64,000 nt of DNA from Phytoactinopolyspora limicola (GTDB lineage: Bacteria; Actinomycetota; Actinomycetes; Jiangellales; Jiangellaceae), in NCBI RefSeq assembly GCF_011320225.1, contig NZ_JAAOEN010000003.1:248001-312000 (forward strand), written 5' to 3'. A program made the position numbers and the translations under genes. The notes under the pieces were generated by a model that was not told where the DNA came from, searched no databases, and saw nothing but the letters and a program-made list of their open reading frames with translations. Each line of letters starts with the position of its first letter. Position 1 is the first letter of the stretch. Of this stretch, positions 28,671 through 38,340 are shown piece after piece.

Positions 28671-29204
28671 TCAGCTGTTGAACGCGCGTGGGATGGTGTC
28701 GTCGAGTTCAGCCGTCTCCGGCCACGGTGCGTGTCCGGCCAGCCGCAGCCAACGCACCAGAACCTTACGGCGCAGCCGCTGAGCGGCCCGCACGACCTCG
28801 TTGTGGAATCGCCGAGCGTGCGCCGCACGCCGGCAGGCCAGGCTCAACTCGCCGAGCGCGTCCGCCAGCAGCGGCACGTCCTCCCGCCAGGCGGCAAGCT
28901 CCTCGGGTTCGCCCAAAGCGGCGGTGAGCACCGCGGTGAGGTCGCTCTCGGCCTGATAACGCTCGTTGTCGCCCGCGGTGCGGGCTCGGGACGCGGCGTC
29001 GGCGACCACGACCGACGTCGCCGGGTCGAGAAGGTTCGCGGTGGCCAGTTCGAGTGCCGACGCCGAGCGCCGAAGCAGTTCCGCGTCCAGCACGGCTCGC
29101 GACGCGTCGACTCGTGCATGGAGCCGGTCCAGGCGCCCCGCCGTCCAGGACAGGTACACACCCAGCAGGAAGAGCACGCCGACAACAACCGGAATCCAGA
29201 TCAC
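28671..29204 (-). CDS. membrane-anchored helical protein, LemA-like, downstream of pimA
   Basis: The 177-residue protein has an N-terminal transmembrane helix (IPVVVGVLFLLGVYLSW) and then long Ala/Arg/Leu-rich helices (LDRLHARVDASRAVLDAELLRR). This recalls LemA-type membrane-anchored helical bundles, but the similarity is loose. It starts 70 bp after pimA and is the last gene of the pgsA-patA-pimA run, a position where actinobacteria often carry a similar small protein. Function unknown. Confidence 0.7.
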   Translation of the reverse strand: MIWIPVVVGVLFLLGVYLSWTAGRLDRLHARVDASRAVLDAELLRRSASALELATANLLDPATSVVVADAASRARTAGDNERYQAESDLTAVLTAALGEPEELAAWREDVPLLADALGELSLACRRAAHARRFHNEVVRAAQRLRRKVLVRWLRLAGHAPWPETAELDDTIPRAFNS

Positions 29205-29274
29205 AGCGTCCGACCCTACCTACCCCGCTGCCCGTGCGCTCCCCCGCCCGTCGCGGCGTGCCCCGGCGGCGGAG

Positions 29275-30417
29275 TCACCGGCCCGGCAAGCGGAATCGGG
29301 GACCGTCAGCCGGCGACCCGGCCGCCATCACCATCTCGTACACGGCCAGCACTTCGGTGGCGATCTCCGACCAGTCGTAGCGGCGCACCGCCACCGACGC
29401 GGCATCCCGGTACCGTTGCCGCCGCTGAGGGTCGCCCAGCAGCGCGATGGCTTCGGTGGCGAGGCTCTCGGAGTCACCGATCGGCACGAGCGCACCCAGC
29501 CGGCCGTCGTCGAGCACGGCCCGGAACGCGACCAGGTCGCTGGCGACGACGGGAGCTCCGGCGGCCATGGCTTCGACGATCACGATGCCGAACGACTCTC
29601 CGCCGGTGTGTGGTGCGATGTACACGTCGCTGCTAGCGAGCATGGCGGCTTTGTCGTCGTCGCTGATGGCGCCGAGGAAGGTCACGGCGTCGCGGTGCTC
29701 GGCGGGGATGCTGCGGCGGGCTTCGTCGACATCGCCGGGGCCGGCCACGAGCAGCCGGGCGTCCGGATGCGCGGTGTGGATGGCGGGCCAGGCTCCCAGG
29801 AGCACCGGCAGTCCCTTGCGGGGTTCGTCGACCCGGCCGAGGAAGCTGAACGTGCCACCGGCCCCCTGCCACTCCGGCCGTGGTGGCGCCGTGAAGCGGT
29901 CGACGTAGAGGCCGTTGGGGATCAGGACGGCATCGCCGCCGAGGTGTTGGACGATGGTGCGGCGGGCCTCGTCGGAGACGGCGATGCGGGCGCTGAGCTT
30001 CTCGAGAGTGGATTGGAGAATGCCGTGGCCGGCGCTGAGCACCCGGGAACGTTTGGAACCCTGGTGGAAGGTGGCCACGGCCGGCACGTCGGCCAACCAC
30101 GTGGCGAGCAGGCCGAGGCTGAGGGTTTCGGGTTCGTGGATGTGCACGAGGTCGAACTTGCCGTCGCTGAGCCACCGGCGTACCCGCGCCGCCGCGCGGG
30201 GGCCGAACAAAACACGCGCGACCGAGCCGTTGTACGGGATCGAAACCGGACGTCCGGCTTTGACGACATACGGCGGGACGTCGTCGTCCTCTCCCCCGGG
30301 TGCCAGCACCGACACGGTGTGGCCACGGGCCATCAGCTCCTCGCTGAAGTCGCGGATGTGGAATTGCACCCCACCGGGGACACCCCACGAGTAGGGGCAG
30401 ACGATCCCGATATTCAC
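29275..30417 (-). CDS. pimA: phosphatidylinositol alpha-mannosyltransferase PimA
   Basis: PimA transfers the first mannose from GDP-mannose to phosphatidylinositol on the cytoplasmic face of the membrane, starting PIM/lipomannan synthesis. The 380-residue GT-B enzyme begins VNIGIVCPYSWGVPGGVQFHIRDF and shows GT4 features: HIHEPETLSLGLLATW, FLGRVDEPRKGLPVLLGAW and the EX7E block GESFGIVIVEAMAAGAPVVAS. The GTG start overlaps the patA stop by 4 nt (GTGA). The longer open frame upstream lies inside patA and was rejected. Confidence 0.93.
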   Translation of the reverse strand: MNIGIVCPYSWGVPGGVQFHIRDFSEELMARGHTVSVLAPGGEDDDVPPYVVKAGRPVSIPYNGSVARVLFGPRAAARVRRWLSDGKFDLVHIHEPETLSLGLLATWLADVPAVATFHQGSKRSRVLSAGHGILQSTLEKLSARIAVSDEARRTIVQHLGGDAVLIPNGLYVDRFTAPPRPEWQGAGGTFSFLGRVDEPRKGLPVLLGAWPAIHTAHPDARLLVAGPGDVDEARRSIPAEHRDAVTFLGAISDDDKAAMLASSDVYIAPHTGGESFGIVIVEAMAAGAPVVASDLVAFRAVLDDGRLGALVPIGDSESLATEAIALLGDPQRRQRYRDAASVAVRRYDWSEIATEVLAVYEMVMAAGSPADGPRFRLPGR

Positions 30418-31355
30418 GGCGCGGCCAACGTGCTGCCGGGGTGTTCGGATCCCCGGGCGGCCTCGATGTCGGATTGAAAGATGCGTTGGGCCATATGCCA
30501 GTCCTCCGGATGCTGGCGGATGCCTACCTCGAAGGCATCCGCGACACGCTGCGTCATGGTAGCGATGCGGTCGGCGCGGCGTGCTGGAATCTCGATAGGT
30601 TCGTGGAACCACAACACGACGCCGTGGTTCGGCTCCCGGCCTTCGTAGGCGAGAGTGGTAGGGAGTAGGGTCGCACCGGTCCGCAGCGCGAGCATGGCCG
30701 GACCGGCCGGCATACTCACCGGTTCGCCGAAGAACGTCACCGGTACGCCGCGCCGGGACAGGTCACGTTCGGCCGGCAGGCAGACCGCTCCCCCTGACTC
30801 CAGATGGTTGGTGAGCCGGCTCATCACGTTCTCGGCGCCGGTGAGCGGCAGGATGGTCATACCCAATTGTTCACGGTAGGCGAGGAACCGCTCGAACAGC
30901 TTCTCCGGACGCAGCCGTTCGGCGACACTGGCCACCGGTGCGCCGGTCAGGCACGACCATGCTCCGGCGTGGTCCCAGTTCGCCATGTGCGGCAACGCGA
31001 CCACCACTCCTCGCCCCTCGTCGAGCGGTGCTCGGAACCGCTCCTCATGGAGGGTACGTACCCGGCCGACGATGCGCTCATGCGTCCAGTCACCGATGCG
31101 GAACGCATCACACCAGTAGCGCATGTAGGAACGCAGCGCCGCCCGGCTGAGCGCACGCAGCTCGGCGGGGTCGGCGTCGGGTACCACCCGGGCCAGGTTG
31201 CGTTCGAAGCCGCGAGCGGCGCCGCCGCGGCGCCGCCAGGCAACGTCGGCCAGGGTACGGAACAGTCCATAGGCGGCCGGCTCGGGTAGCGCCCGCACGG
31301 CCGCCCACCCTGCGCTGTACAGCGCGAGCCGGCGCCGGTCGGCGAAGCGCGTCAT
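30414..31355 (-). CDS. patA: phosphatidylinositol mannoside acyltransferase
   Basis: The 313-residue protein is an LpxL/HtrB-like acyltransferase. Its HX4D catalytic motif is ALPHMANWDHAG, followed by ERDLSRRGVPVTFFGEPVSMPAG and a C-terminal HPEDWHMAQRIF motif typical of the family. Placed between pgsA and pimA with 4-nt overlaps on both sides, it should acylate the mannose of PIM (PatA role). Membrane association is expected to be peripheral. The ATG at 31355 overlaps the pgsA stop (ATGA). Confidence 0.9.
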   Translation of the reverse strand: MTRFADRRRLALYSAGWAAVRALPEPAAYGLFRTLADVAWRRRGGAARGFERNLARVVPDADPAELRALSRAALRSYMRYWCDAFRIGDWTHERIVGRVRTLHEERFRAPLDEGRGVVVALPHMANWDHAGAWSCLTGAPVASVAERLRPEKLFERFLAYREQLGMTILPLTGAENVMSRLTNHLESGGAVCLPAERDLSRRGVPVTFFGEPVSMPAGPAMLALRTGATLLPTTLAYEGREPNHGVVLWFHEPIEIPARRADRIATMTQRVADAFEVGIRQHPEDWHMAQRIFQSDIEAARGSEHPGSTLAAP

Positions 31356-31963
31356 GCCTGGACCGCCTGCTGGTGGACGTGCCGGACGCGCTGGAACACC
31401 GTCCACGCACTGGCGGCCATGAGTAACCAGAGTACGACCTCGAGGACGACGATAGACAGGCCGAACAGCCCAACGAGGCCGGTGGTGACGAGCACCGCCA
31501 CCAGCCGGTCGGCCCGCTCGGCGATCCCGCCGGAGGCGGTATAGCCGAGGCTCTCCGCGCGCGCTCGTGCGTACGAGACCACCGCGCCCAGGGCGAGGCA
31601 GGCCATGAGCAGGGCTGTCATCCGCGTGTTGTCGCCGTCGCCGGCGAACCACAACGCGAGGCCGGCGAAGATCGCGGCGTCGCCGACCCGGTCCAACACG
31701 GAGTCGAGGAACGCTCCCCAATTGCTCTTCCGTCCGGACAGCCGGGCCATGATGCCGTCGATGTTGTCGGCGAAGACGAACGCGGTGATGACCAGCGTGC
31801 CCACCAGGAACTCACCACGTGGGTAGAACGCCAGCGCACCAACGGTGACGCCGGCGGTACCCACGATGGTGACGACGTCGGGGCTGATCCGCGCCTTGGT
31901 GAAGGCCCGCGCGATGGGCGTCAGGATCCGCGTCGTGTAGACGCGCGTGTATTTGTCGAGCAT
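31352..31963 (-). CDS. pgsA: CDP-alcohol phosphatidyltransferase (phosphatidylinositol phosphate synthase)
   Basis: This integral membrane enzyme joins CDP-diacylglycerol to an inositol phosphate, giving the precursor of phosphatidylinositol. The 203-residue protein has about six membrane helices and the CDP-alcohol motif with its metal-binding aspartates (DNIDGIMARL, then GAFLDSVLDRVGD). The neighbouring patA and pimA genes favour the inositol substrate over glycerol phosphate. It is the first gene of the operon and divergent from the EF-G-like gene. Confidence 0.9.
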   Translation of the reverse strand: MLDKYTRVYTTRILTPIARAFTKARISPDVVTIVGTAGVTVGALAFYPRGEFLVGTLVITAFVFADNIDGIMARLSGRKSNWGAFLDSVLDRVGDAAIFAGLALWFAGDGDNTRMTALLMACLALGAVVSYARARAESLGYTASGGIAERADRLVAVLVTTGLVGLFGLSIVVLEVVLWLLMAASAWTVFQRVRHVHQQAVQA

Positions 31964-31997
31964 GGCCTGGTCTCGTCAAGCTCCTCGTGCGGCGGGC

Positions 31998-32080
31998 AGG
32001 GGCTGTCGGTTGTGCCAGCCGCATCCGAAGACGGTACGTCCGGCCACGCCATCGTAGGAGATGGAATCTCGACAGCCCCT
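31998..32080. repeat. inverted repeat in the pgsA / EF-G-like divergent region
   Basis: AGGGGCTGTCG (31998-32008) is mirrored perfectly by CGACAGCCCCT (32070-32080). A second overlapping pair (GTGCCA...TCCGA near 32015 with TCGGATGGCAC near 32095) interleaves with it. The 240-bp region holds no gene. It may contain operators or structured leaders. Confidence 0.5.
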
Positions 32081-32203
32081 TGCGGATCCTCGGATGGCAC
32101 AGCAGAGTGGCATTCACAACGCAGGATGGTCGGCGCCGGCACGCGGGGGACCGACGACGCACGGGAGGCGACGCGGCGCCGCCAGAGATGAAGGGCAGGC
32201 GCG

Positions 32204-34354
32204 ATGGCGGGCCGAAACTCTCAAGGACACACCCCCACGGCCGTTGGCGGCACCGCCGACCCCCCGACGGCCGGGGAGGTCCGCAACGTCGTCCTGGTGG
32301 GGCATACCGGAGCCGGAAAGACCAGCCTGGTAGAGGCGCTTCTGGCGACTACCGGCGCTATCTCCCGGCCGGGCCGGGTCGAGGACGGCAACACCGTCAG
32401 CGACTACGACGAGGCCGAGGTGCGCCAGCAACGCTCGGTCAACCTGGCGCTGGCTCCGCTCGAGTATGCCGGGGTGAAGGTCAATCTGCTCGACACCCCC
32501 GGCTACGCGGACTTCGTCGGCGATCTGCGGGCCGGGCTACGGGCCGCGGACTGTGCGTTGTTCGTCGTCTCCACCGCCGAGCCCATCGACGGAACCACCC
32601 GTATGCTCTGGACCGAGTGTGCTGCCGTGTCGATGCCGCGTGCCGTCGTCCTGACCAAACTCGACCACCCGCGCTCCGACTATGCCGGCACGCTCGCATC
32701 CTGCCGCGACGCGTTCGGCGAGAAGGTACTCCCGCTCTATCTACCGGTGTCCGATGGCGGGCCGGCCACCGGCCTCGTTGGCATGATCAGCCGCAAGCTG
32801 TACCAGTACGCCGACGGACGACGGGCCGAAGCCGAGCTGACCGACGCCGATGCCGTGCGGCTCGACGAGGCTCGGGGAGAGCTGATCGAAGGTGTCATCG
32901 AGGAGTCCGAGGACGAGACGCTGATGGAGCGTTACCTCGGTGGTGAGGAGATCGACCCCAAGATCCTGGTGGACGACCTCGAACAGGCCGTCGCGCAGGC
33001 GTCGTTCTATCCGGTGTTGCCGGTGTGTTCGGCGAGCGCACTCGGCACCACCGAGTTGCTCGAGGTCATGACGAGCGCCTTCCCCTCCCCCGCCGAACAC
33101 CCCATGCCCGCGGTGACCACCATCGACGGCGAACCGCGAGACAACCTCAGCTGCGATCCCGCCGGCCCGTTGCTCGCCGAGGTCGTCAAGTCGACCACCG
33201 ACCCGTACGTCGGCCGGATCAGCCTCACCCGGGTGTTCTCCGGCACGCTACGCCCAGATCTGCCGGTCCACGTGTCCGGTCATTTCTTATCCGGCGGCGG
33301 ACACGAGGAACACGACGAAGACGAACGGGTCGGCACGTTGTCGTCCCCGCTGGGAAAAACCCAACGGCCGGTCGGGCAGGCACCGGCCGGCGACATCGTC
33401 GCGGTCGCCAAGTTGTCCCGTGCCGAGACGGGCGACACCCTGTCCGACCCGCAGCAGCCGCTGCTGATGCGCCCGTGGGACATGCCCCAGCCGATGTTGC
33501 CGGTGGCCATCGTCGCCCGGACCAAAGCCGACGAGGACAAACTGTCACAAGGGCTGTCCCGGCTGGTCGCCGAGGAGCCGACGCTGCGAGTGGAGAACAA
33601 CGCCGAGACACACCAGCTGGTGCTCTGGACCATGGGCGAGGCGCACACCGACGTGTTGCTGGACCGCCTAGCCAAGCGGTACGGCGTCGAGGTCGACCAC
33701 GTGGAGCTGCGGGTGCCGCTGCGGGAGACCCTGGCCGGCCGCAGCGGTGGCCGAGGCCGGCACGTCAAGCAGTCCGGTGGCCATGGACAGTACGGGGTGT
33801 GCGAGATCGAGGCGGAGCCGCTGCCGCAGGGGTCCGGGTTCGAGTTCGTCGACAAGATCGTTGGCGGGGCGATCCCACGCCAGTTCATCCCATCGGTCGA
33901 GAAGGGTATCCGGAGCCAGATGGAGAAGGGGGTCTCCAAGGCCGGCTACCCGATGGTCGACATCAAGGTCACCCTGCTCGACGGCAAGGCACACAGTGTC
34001 GACTCGTCGGATATGGCCTTCCAGATGGCCGGGGCGCTGGCGCTGCGGGAGGCCGCCGCCGCGGCGGGTGTCAGCCTACTCGAGCCGTTCGATCAAGTGT
34101 CCATTCTGGTGAACGACGACGACGTCGGCACCGTGATGAGCGACCTCTCCAGCCGCCGCGGCCACGTACTGGGCACCGAAGCCGTCGGTCAGGGACGCAG
34201 CCTGATCAAGGCTGACGTCCCCCAGACCGGCCTAGTCCGGTACGCCATCGAGCTGAGAGCCATGAGCCACGGCACCGCCACCTTCACCCGCGAGTTCGCC
34301 CGGTACGAGGCGATGCCCGCCCATCTCGCGGCGAAGGCCACCGACGACGGATAA
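32204..34354 (+). CDS. elongation factor G-like protein (EF-G2 family)
   Basis: The 716-residue protein has the EF-G domain order: a GTPase domain with P-loop GHTGAGKT (33-40), then domains II to V ending in the EF-G IV/V region (GQYGVCEIEAEPLPQGSGFEF, KAGYPMVDIKVTLLDGK). Switch regions are atypical. Switch I reads QRSVNL where EF-G has RGIT, and G3 is DTPGY (97-101) in place of DTPGH, so the catalytic His is Tyr; G4 is TKLD. This fits the actinobacterial EF-G2 group, thought not to replace EF-G in translation. ATG has a GGGCAGG-like site. Confidence 0.9.
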   Translation: MAGRNSQGHTPTAVGGTADPPTAGEVRNVVLVGHTGAGKTSLVEALLATTGAISRPGRVEDGNTVSDYDEAEVRQQRSVNLALAPLEYAGVKVNLLDTPGYADFVGDLRAGLRAADCALFVVSTAEPIDGTTRMLWTECAAVSMPRAVVLTKLDHPRSDYAGTLASCRDAFGEKVLPLYLPVSDGGPATGLVGMISRKLYQYADGRRAEAELTDADAVRLDEARGELIEGVIEESEDETLMERYLGGEEIDPKILVDDLEQAVAQASFYPVLPVCSASALGTTELLEVMTSAFPSPAEHPMPAVTTIDGEPRDNLSCDPAGPLLAEVVKSTTDPYVGRISLTRVFSGTLRPDLPVHVSGHFLSGGGHEEHDEDERVGTLSSPLGKTQRPVGQAPAGDIVAVAKLSRAETGDTLSDPQQPLLMRPWDMPQPMLPVAIVARTKADEDKLSQGLSRLVAEEPTLRVENNAETHQLVLWTMGEAHTDVLLDRLAKRYGVEVDHVELRVPLRETLAGRSGGRGRHVKQSGGHGQYGVCEIEAEPLPQGSGFEFVDKIVGGAIPRQFIPSVEKGIRSQMEKGVSKAGYPMVDIKVTLLDGKAHSVDSSDMAFQMAGALALREAAAAAGVSLLEPFDQVSILVNDDDVGTVMSDLSSRRGHVLGTEAVGQGRSLIKADVPQTGLVRYAIELRAMSHGTATFTREFARYEAMPAHLAAKATDDG

Positions 34355-34362
34355 CAACGGCG

Positions 34363-37300
34363 TCACCCACGTGTGCGTCGCAGCACCAACGATGCCCCGC
34401 CCCCGGCCAGCACGGCACTGGCCCCCGCCCCCAGCAGCCATCCCACCGGGGCGATGCCGGTATCCGGCAACCGGGGATCCTTGCCCGGCGGCGCCGGGGT
34501 CACGGTGGTGCTCGGCTCCGGGGTCACCGTCGGTTTGGGGGTGACGGTGGGTTCGGCCGTCGGTGTCGGGTCCGGTGTGGGTGTCGGGTCCGGCGGGTCC
34601 GTGGGTTCTGGTTCGGCCGGCACCGTCAGGTAGGCCCGCTCGATCGTCTGCTCCAGCGTGTTGCCGTCGTCGTCGGATAGCCGGGCCCGCAACGACACAC
34701 TGCCCGGCTGGTCGGGATGGATCACGGTGAACGATTCTCCGGTGATCGTCGCCGGTTCCCACGATGCGCCGTCGTCGTGTGACACATCGATGGTCAATTC
34801 GTCCACCTGGCCCGCCGCCGCGCCATGAACCTCGAACGGGACGGTGAGCTCCGTCCCGGCCACGGCGGTGCTGGTGAGCGACAGCTCAGGCGCGAACCGC
34901 ACCACCGACAGCGGGAACAGTTGGTTGGTGCCATCCTCCGGTGCGGCCTCGACGTCGAAGGCCCACGTCACCTGCACCCGGCTGCTCACCCTCGACACGT
35001 CCTCCGGCCGGGTGACCTCGGTGCTGAGCTCCAGCCGCCCGGCACCCGCCGGAACCTCCCAGGGCCCGACCGGAATGTCCTGGTCATACAGGGCCTCGTC
35101 GACGGTCAACACCTCGGCGCCGTCGAGCAGCACCCGGGTTCGTGCGGTGTCGTAAGCCGAATACCCGGGGTTGCCCGCGCCGTCACCGAACATCGGCACA
35201 AACGCCCACAGTTCATCGTTCGAGCGCACCACTCTCGGCGGGATCCACGGGTCCACTACCCCCAAGGCGGGACCGAACACGCCGATGTTGTAGTCCCGTG
35301 CCGACTCCCGGCCCGGCTGATGCCCACGCGGGACCTCCTGGACGAAGGTCTCTATCTGGAAGCCCTCACCCTCGGTCTGCTGAGCCGCGCCGAACGACCA
35401 CCGGCCTTCACTGCCGAGCACGTGGTTGGTCCGCTCAGCGGGGAGATCAGTGGGGACGACGATCGTCATCAAGCCGTCGTCGACGCCGGTCCAGCTGGCT
35501 ACCAGTGCTCCGGACCGCTGCGAGCTGTGGCCCAGCCGCATGGTGACCCGCTCGAACTCGTCGCCCGTCGGTTCGCGTTCCAGGCCGGCCAGAAGAGTGC
35601 CGGACTCTTGCCAGGCGGCGTGATACCACCCGGCTGAGTCACCGGGGCCGGGGGCCTCCCACCCACCGGCCAGACCGGCCCGGAGCTCGTCGGCCGAGAC
35701 CGGTGCGCCGAGTTCGGCCAGCCAGATGTTCTCCGGACCGGCGTCGAACATAATCAGGGTGTTGCCGAGGCCGTACCCGTCATGGAACACCATGTGGCCA
35801 TATACCGACCACGACGCGGTAGCACCCGGATCGGGCATCGTGATGTCGAATGGTTCGGTGTCCCGTGCGTCCAGCACGATCTCGGTATCGTCGGTGATCT
35901 CGAGTTTCGGTGTGATCATGCGGGCGAAGATGCCGTCGCCGGGTTCCAGATCCCCGACGAGGTGATAGACACCTTCCGGGACCCGCAGGGTCACCTGGCC
36001 GGTCTCATCCGGCGCGACCCAGTCCCAGAACTCGGTGTCCAACCCGTCGATCGACATACTGCCGTCGGCGGTGCGGGCTCCGTCGAAGTCGCGAAACGTC
36101 ATGGTGAGGTCGTGGTGGGGACCCTGCCGCACCACCCCGACCGCCGTGGTCACGACGACGTCGCCGCTATCGTCGGCCGCGGTGATCGTGCCGCCGTAAC
36201 CGGCGTGCGGGGCGTCCATCCTGGTGTCAGCCGTGACGGTCACCCTGGCCGCGCCGCCGGCCGGCACGATGACCTCGGTGGTGTCGACGGTGAACATACC
36301 GTCCGGGGCCGGCTCGCCGGATGGGTCGAACCCGTCGATCGACAACACCAGCTCGACCGGTTCGGCGCCGTGGTTGTGGTAGGTCAATACCTCGTCGGCT
36401 GGATCGGCCTCGTGCGGGTATTCGTGCACGCCGAAGTCGAGCGCCCCTGGTTCGGTCGTCACCGATTGATGGATCGCCCGGGCGACATCCAGCCGTCCCG
36501 ATCCTTGGCCGTAGGCCGACGTACGCCGGTCCGACTCCGCCGATGCCGTGAGCGCCGTCTTGATCTGGTCGCCGGACCAATCCGGGTGCTGCTGAGCCAG
36601 GATGGCCGCCGCTCCGGCCACGTGGGGTGTGGCCATCGAGGTGCCATCGTGTGAGACGTATCCGCTGCCGCCAGCCTGGGCGGCGGTGATGTCGACCCCC
36701 GGCGCGGTGAGATCGGGTTTCAGCGCCCCATCGGAGGTCGGCCCCCAACTGGAGAAGTCGGCCAGGACATCACTGCTGTCGACCGCCCCCACGGCCAGCG
36801 CGGACGGCGCGGCGGCCGGACTGTCGACGGACCCCACCGAGGACGGCCCCGCGTTGCCTGCCGCCACCACGAACAGGGTGCCGTGCTGTTCCGACAATGC
36901 CTCGACGGCCTCCTCGACCGGGTCCAGACCTGGTGTGTCCGGGGCGCCGAGACTCATGTTCACCACGTCGGCGCCCTGCTCCACGGCCCACTGCATGCCG
37001 GCGATCACCGTGGATTCCGACCCGAAGCCGTCGTCATCCAGAACCTTGCCGTTCAGCAGCGTCGCACCGGGGGCGACCCCGCGGTACCGATCGCCCTGAC
37101 CGGCCACCGTCGAGGCCACATGGGTGCCGTGTCCGTCCCGGTCCAGCGCGTCGTCAGCATCGGAGAAGTTGGCCGCGGCAGCGACCCGGCCGGTCAGATC
37201 GGGGTGGGTGTCGTCGATCCCGGTGTCCAGCACCGCTACCGTCGCGCCCGTTCCGTCGAGCCCCACCGCCCAGGCGGCCGGGGCGCCGACCTGCGGCACG

Positions 37301-37926
37301 CTGTCCTCCAGCGCCGCTTCGACCGGTCCGTCCAGCCACATCCTCTGGACACCGTCGGCCAACACCGTCGATGCCCCCTCGCCGCGGGTGGCGGCCGCCC
37401 AGAACGCCGCACCGGCGGCGCGGTCCACCACCGCGGCAACGCTGGACACACTCGGCAACGTTTGGGTGGCCTCCGCTCCGGCCGCCGCGGCGACCAACCG
37501 CTGCGCGGCGGAGTCCGAAGTGGTGTGCTGGACGATGACGGGCAGCGTGGCCCGGTTCGTGTCGTCGTATCCGTACTCGACCAACCGGGTCACGTTGAAT
37601 AACCGCTCGTCCAACGCGCCGCGGGCCAGCAACCCCGCGGCGTCGGCGGGCACCACGAACGTACCGCTGTCTCGCGTCGTCACCGAGACCGGTATGTGCT
37701 CCCGCCCGGCCGCCGGCAGCACGGTCCGCACCTGGCCCTGGGCGTCGGTGACCACGCGGTCACCGGTGAGCAACGTGACCGTGGTGCCCGCGTTCATCGC
37801 CAGTGCGGCCGGAACCGAACTCTCCGGCGTCGCCGCCGACAGCCACCCACCGGCGACGGCCAGCATCCCGACACTGGACGTCATCGCCACCAGAACGGTG
37901 ACCAGCCGAACCCTTCGAGTTCGCAT
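34363..37926 (-). CDS. secreted, cell-wall-anchored subtilisin-like serine protease
   Basis: A 1187-residue S8 protease. A signal peptide (MRTRRVRLVTVLVAMTSSVG...) is followed by a pro-region and the catalytic domain with triad Asp234 (AVLDTGID), His266 (DGHGTHVAS) and Ser430 (GTSMATPHVAG); Asn358 (AAGNAG) forms the oxyanion hole. Several beta-rich domains follow, then a long Thr/Pro-rich spacer. The C-terminus is a sortase signal: LPDTG (1153-1157), a hydrophobic helix and RRTRG, so the protease should be attached to the peptidoglycan. No sortase gene is visible in the window. Two small hairpins lie upstream of its start. Confidence 0.93.
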   Translation of the reverse strand: MRTRRVRLVTVLVAMTSSVGMLAVAGGWLSAATPESSVPAALAMNAGTTVTLLTGDRVVTDAQGQVRTVLPAAGREHIPVSVTTRDSGTFVVPADAAGLLARGALDERLFNVTRLVEYGYDDTNRATLPVIVQHTTSDSAAQRLVAAAAGAEATQTLPSVSSVAAVVDRAAGAAFWAAATRGEGASTVLADGVQRMWLDGPVEAALEDSVPQVGAPAAWAVGLDGTGATVAVLDTGIDDTHPDLTGRVAAAANFSDADDALDRDGHGTHVASTVAGQGDRYRGVAPGATLLNGKVLDDDGFGSESTVIAGMQWAVEQGADVVNMSLGAPDTPGLDPVEEAVEALSEQHGTLFVVAAGNAGPSSVGSVDSPAAAPSALAVGAVDSSDVLADFSSWGPTSDGALKPDLTAPGVDITAAQAGGSGYVSHDGTSMATPHVAGAAAILAQQHPDWSGDQIKTALTASAESDRRTSAYGQGSGRLDVARAIHQSVTTEPGALDFGVHEYPHEADPADEVLTYHNHGAEPVELVLSIDGFDPSGEPAPDGMFTVDTTEVIVPAGGAARVTVTADTRMDAPHAGYGGTITAADDSGDVVVTTAVGVVRQGPHHDLTMTFRDFDGARTADGSMSIDGLDTEFWDWVAPDETGQVTLRVPEGVYHLVGDLEPGDGIFARMITPKLEITDDTEIVLDARDTEPFDITMPDPGATASWSVYGHMVFHDGYGLGNTLIMFDAGPENIWLAELGAPVSADELRAGLAGGWEAPGPGDSAGWYHAAWQESGTLLAGLEREPTGDEFERVTMRLGHSSQRSGALVASWTGVDDGLMTIVVPTDLPAERTNHVLGSEGRWSFGAAQQTEGEGFQIETFVQEVPRGHQPGRESARDYNIGVFGPALGVVDPWIPPRVVRSNDELWAFVPMFGDGAGNPGYSAYDTARTRVLLDGAEVLTVDEALYDQDIPVGPWEVPAGAGRLELSTEVTRPEDVSRVSSRVQVTWAFDVEAAPEDGTNQLFPLSVVRFAPELSLTSTAVAGTELTVPFEVHGAAAGQVDELTIDVSHDDGASWEPATITGESFTVIHPDQPGSVSLRARLSDDDGNTLEQTIERAYLTVPAEPEPTDPPDPTPTPDPTPTAEPTVTPKPTVTPEPSTTVTPAPPGKDPRLPDTGIAPVGWLLGAGASAVLAGGGASLVLRRTRG

Positions 37927-38340
37927 GTTTCCCCTTGTACTCAGCTATGGCGCATGAACACCGGCAATCTATGGCTCTTCGATCTCCGGATCCAGGGAGA
38001 TCAACGATCTCGCACAAGATCCTCATCGGATCTTCACGATCGGCCTACTTCTGCCGACGCCAGGTGCCGCGCTCACCACGCCATGAGCCACCCGTCGTCA
38101 GGCGGGTCAGGGTGATCCGCGGCTGGCGGCGCGTCTGGCTCATCGGTGTCAGGCCGTATGGAGGACCAGTGAAGCCAGCCGGCTCCGGTGTACTCCACGG
38201 CACGTGTCTGCCCGGCCCCGGGCGTACGTTCACAGTCGGAACCCATGTCACGAACCCCTCGACGATCAACTCGCGGACGGGTTGCCCCGTCCTCTCACTG
38301 ATAGGACGCGGCGACGTGGGCCTCTGGTTGTCAGCCAGGC
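37927..38340. other. 414-bp gap between subtilase and HIT genes
   Basis: No convincing gene is present. Just upstream of the subtilase start are two perfect 7-bp inverted repeats: GATCTCC/GGAGATC (37981-38002) and AAGATCC/GGATCTT (38016-38034). On the minus strand a 105-codon open frame (38045-38362, starting MAEHYWLSLADNQRP) overlaps the HIT stop. Its third-position GC is clearly lower than in neighbours, and it resembles no known family, so it is not called as a gene. Confidence 0.5.
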
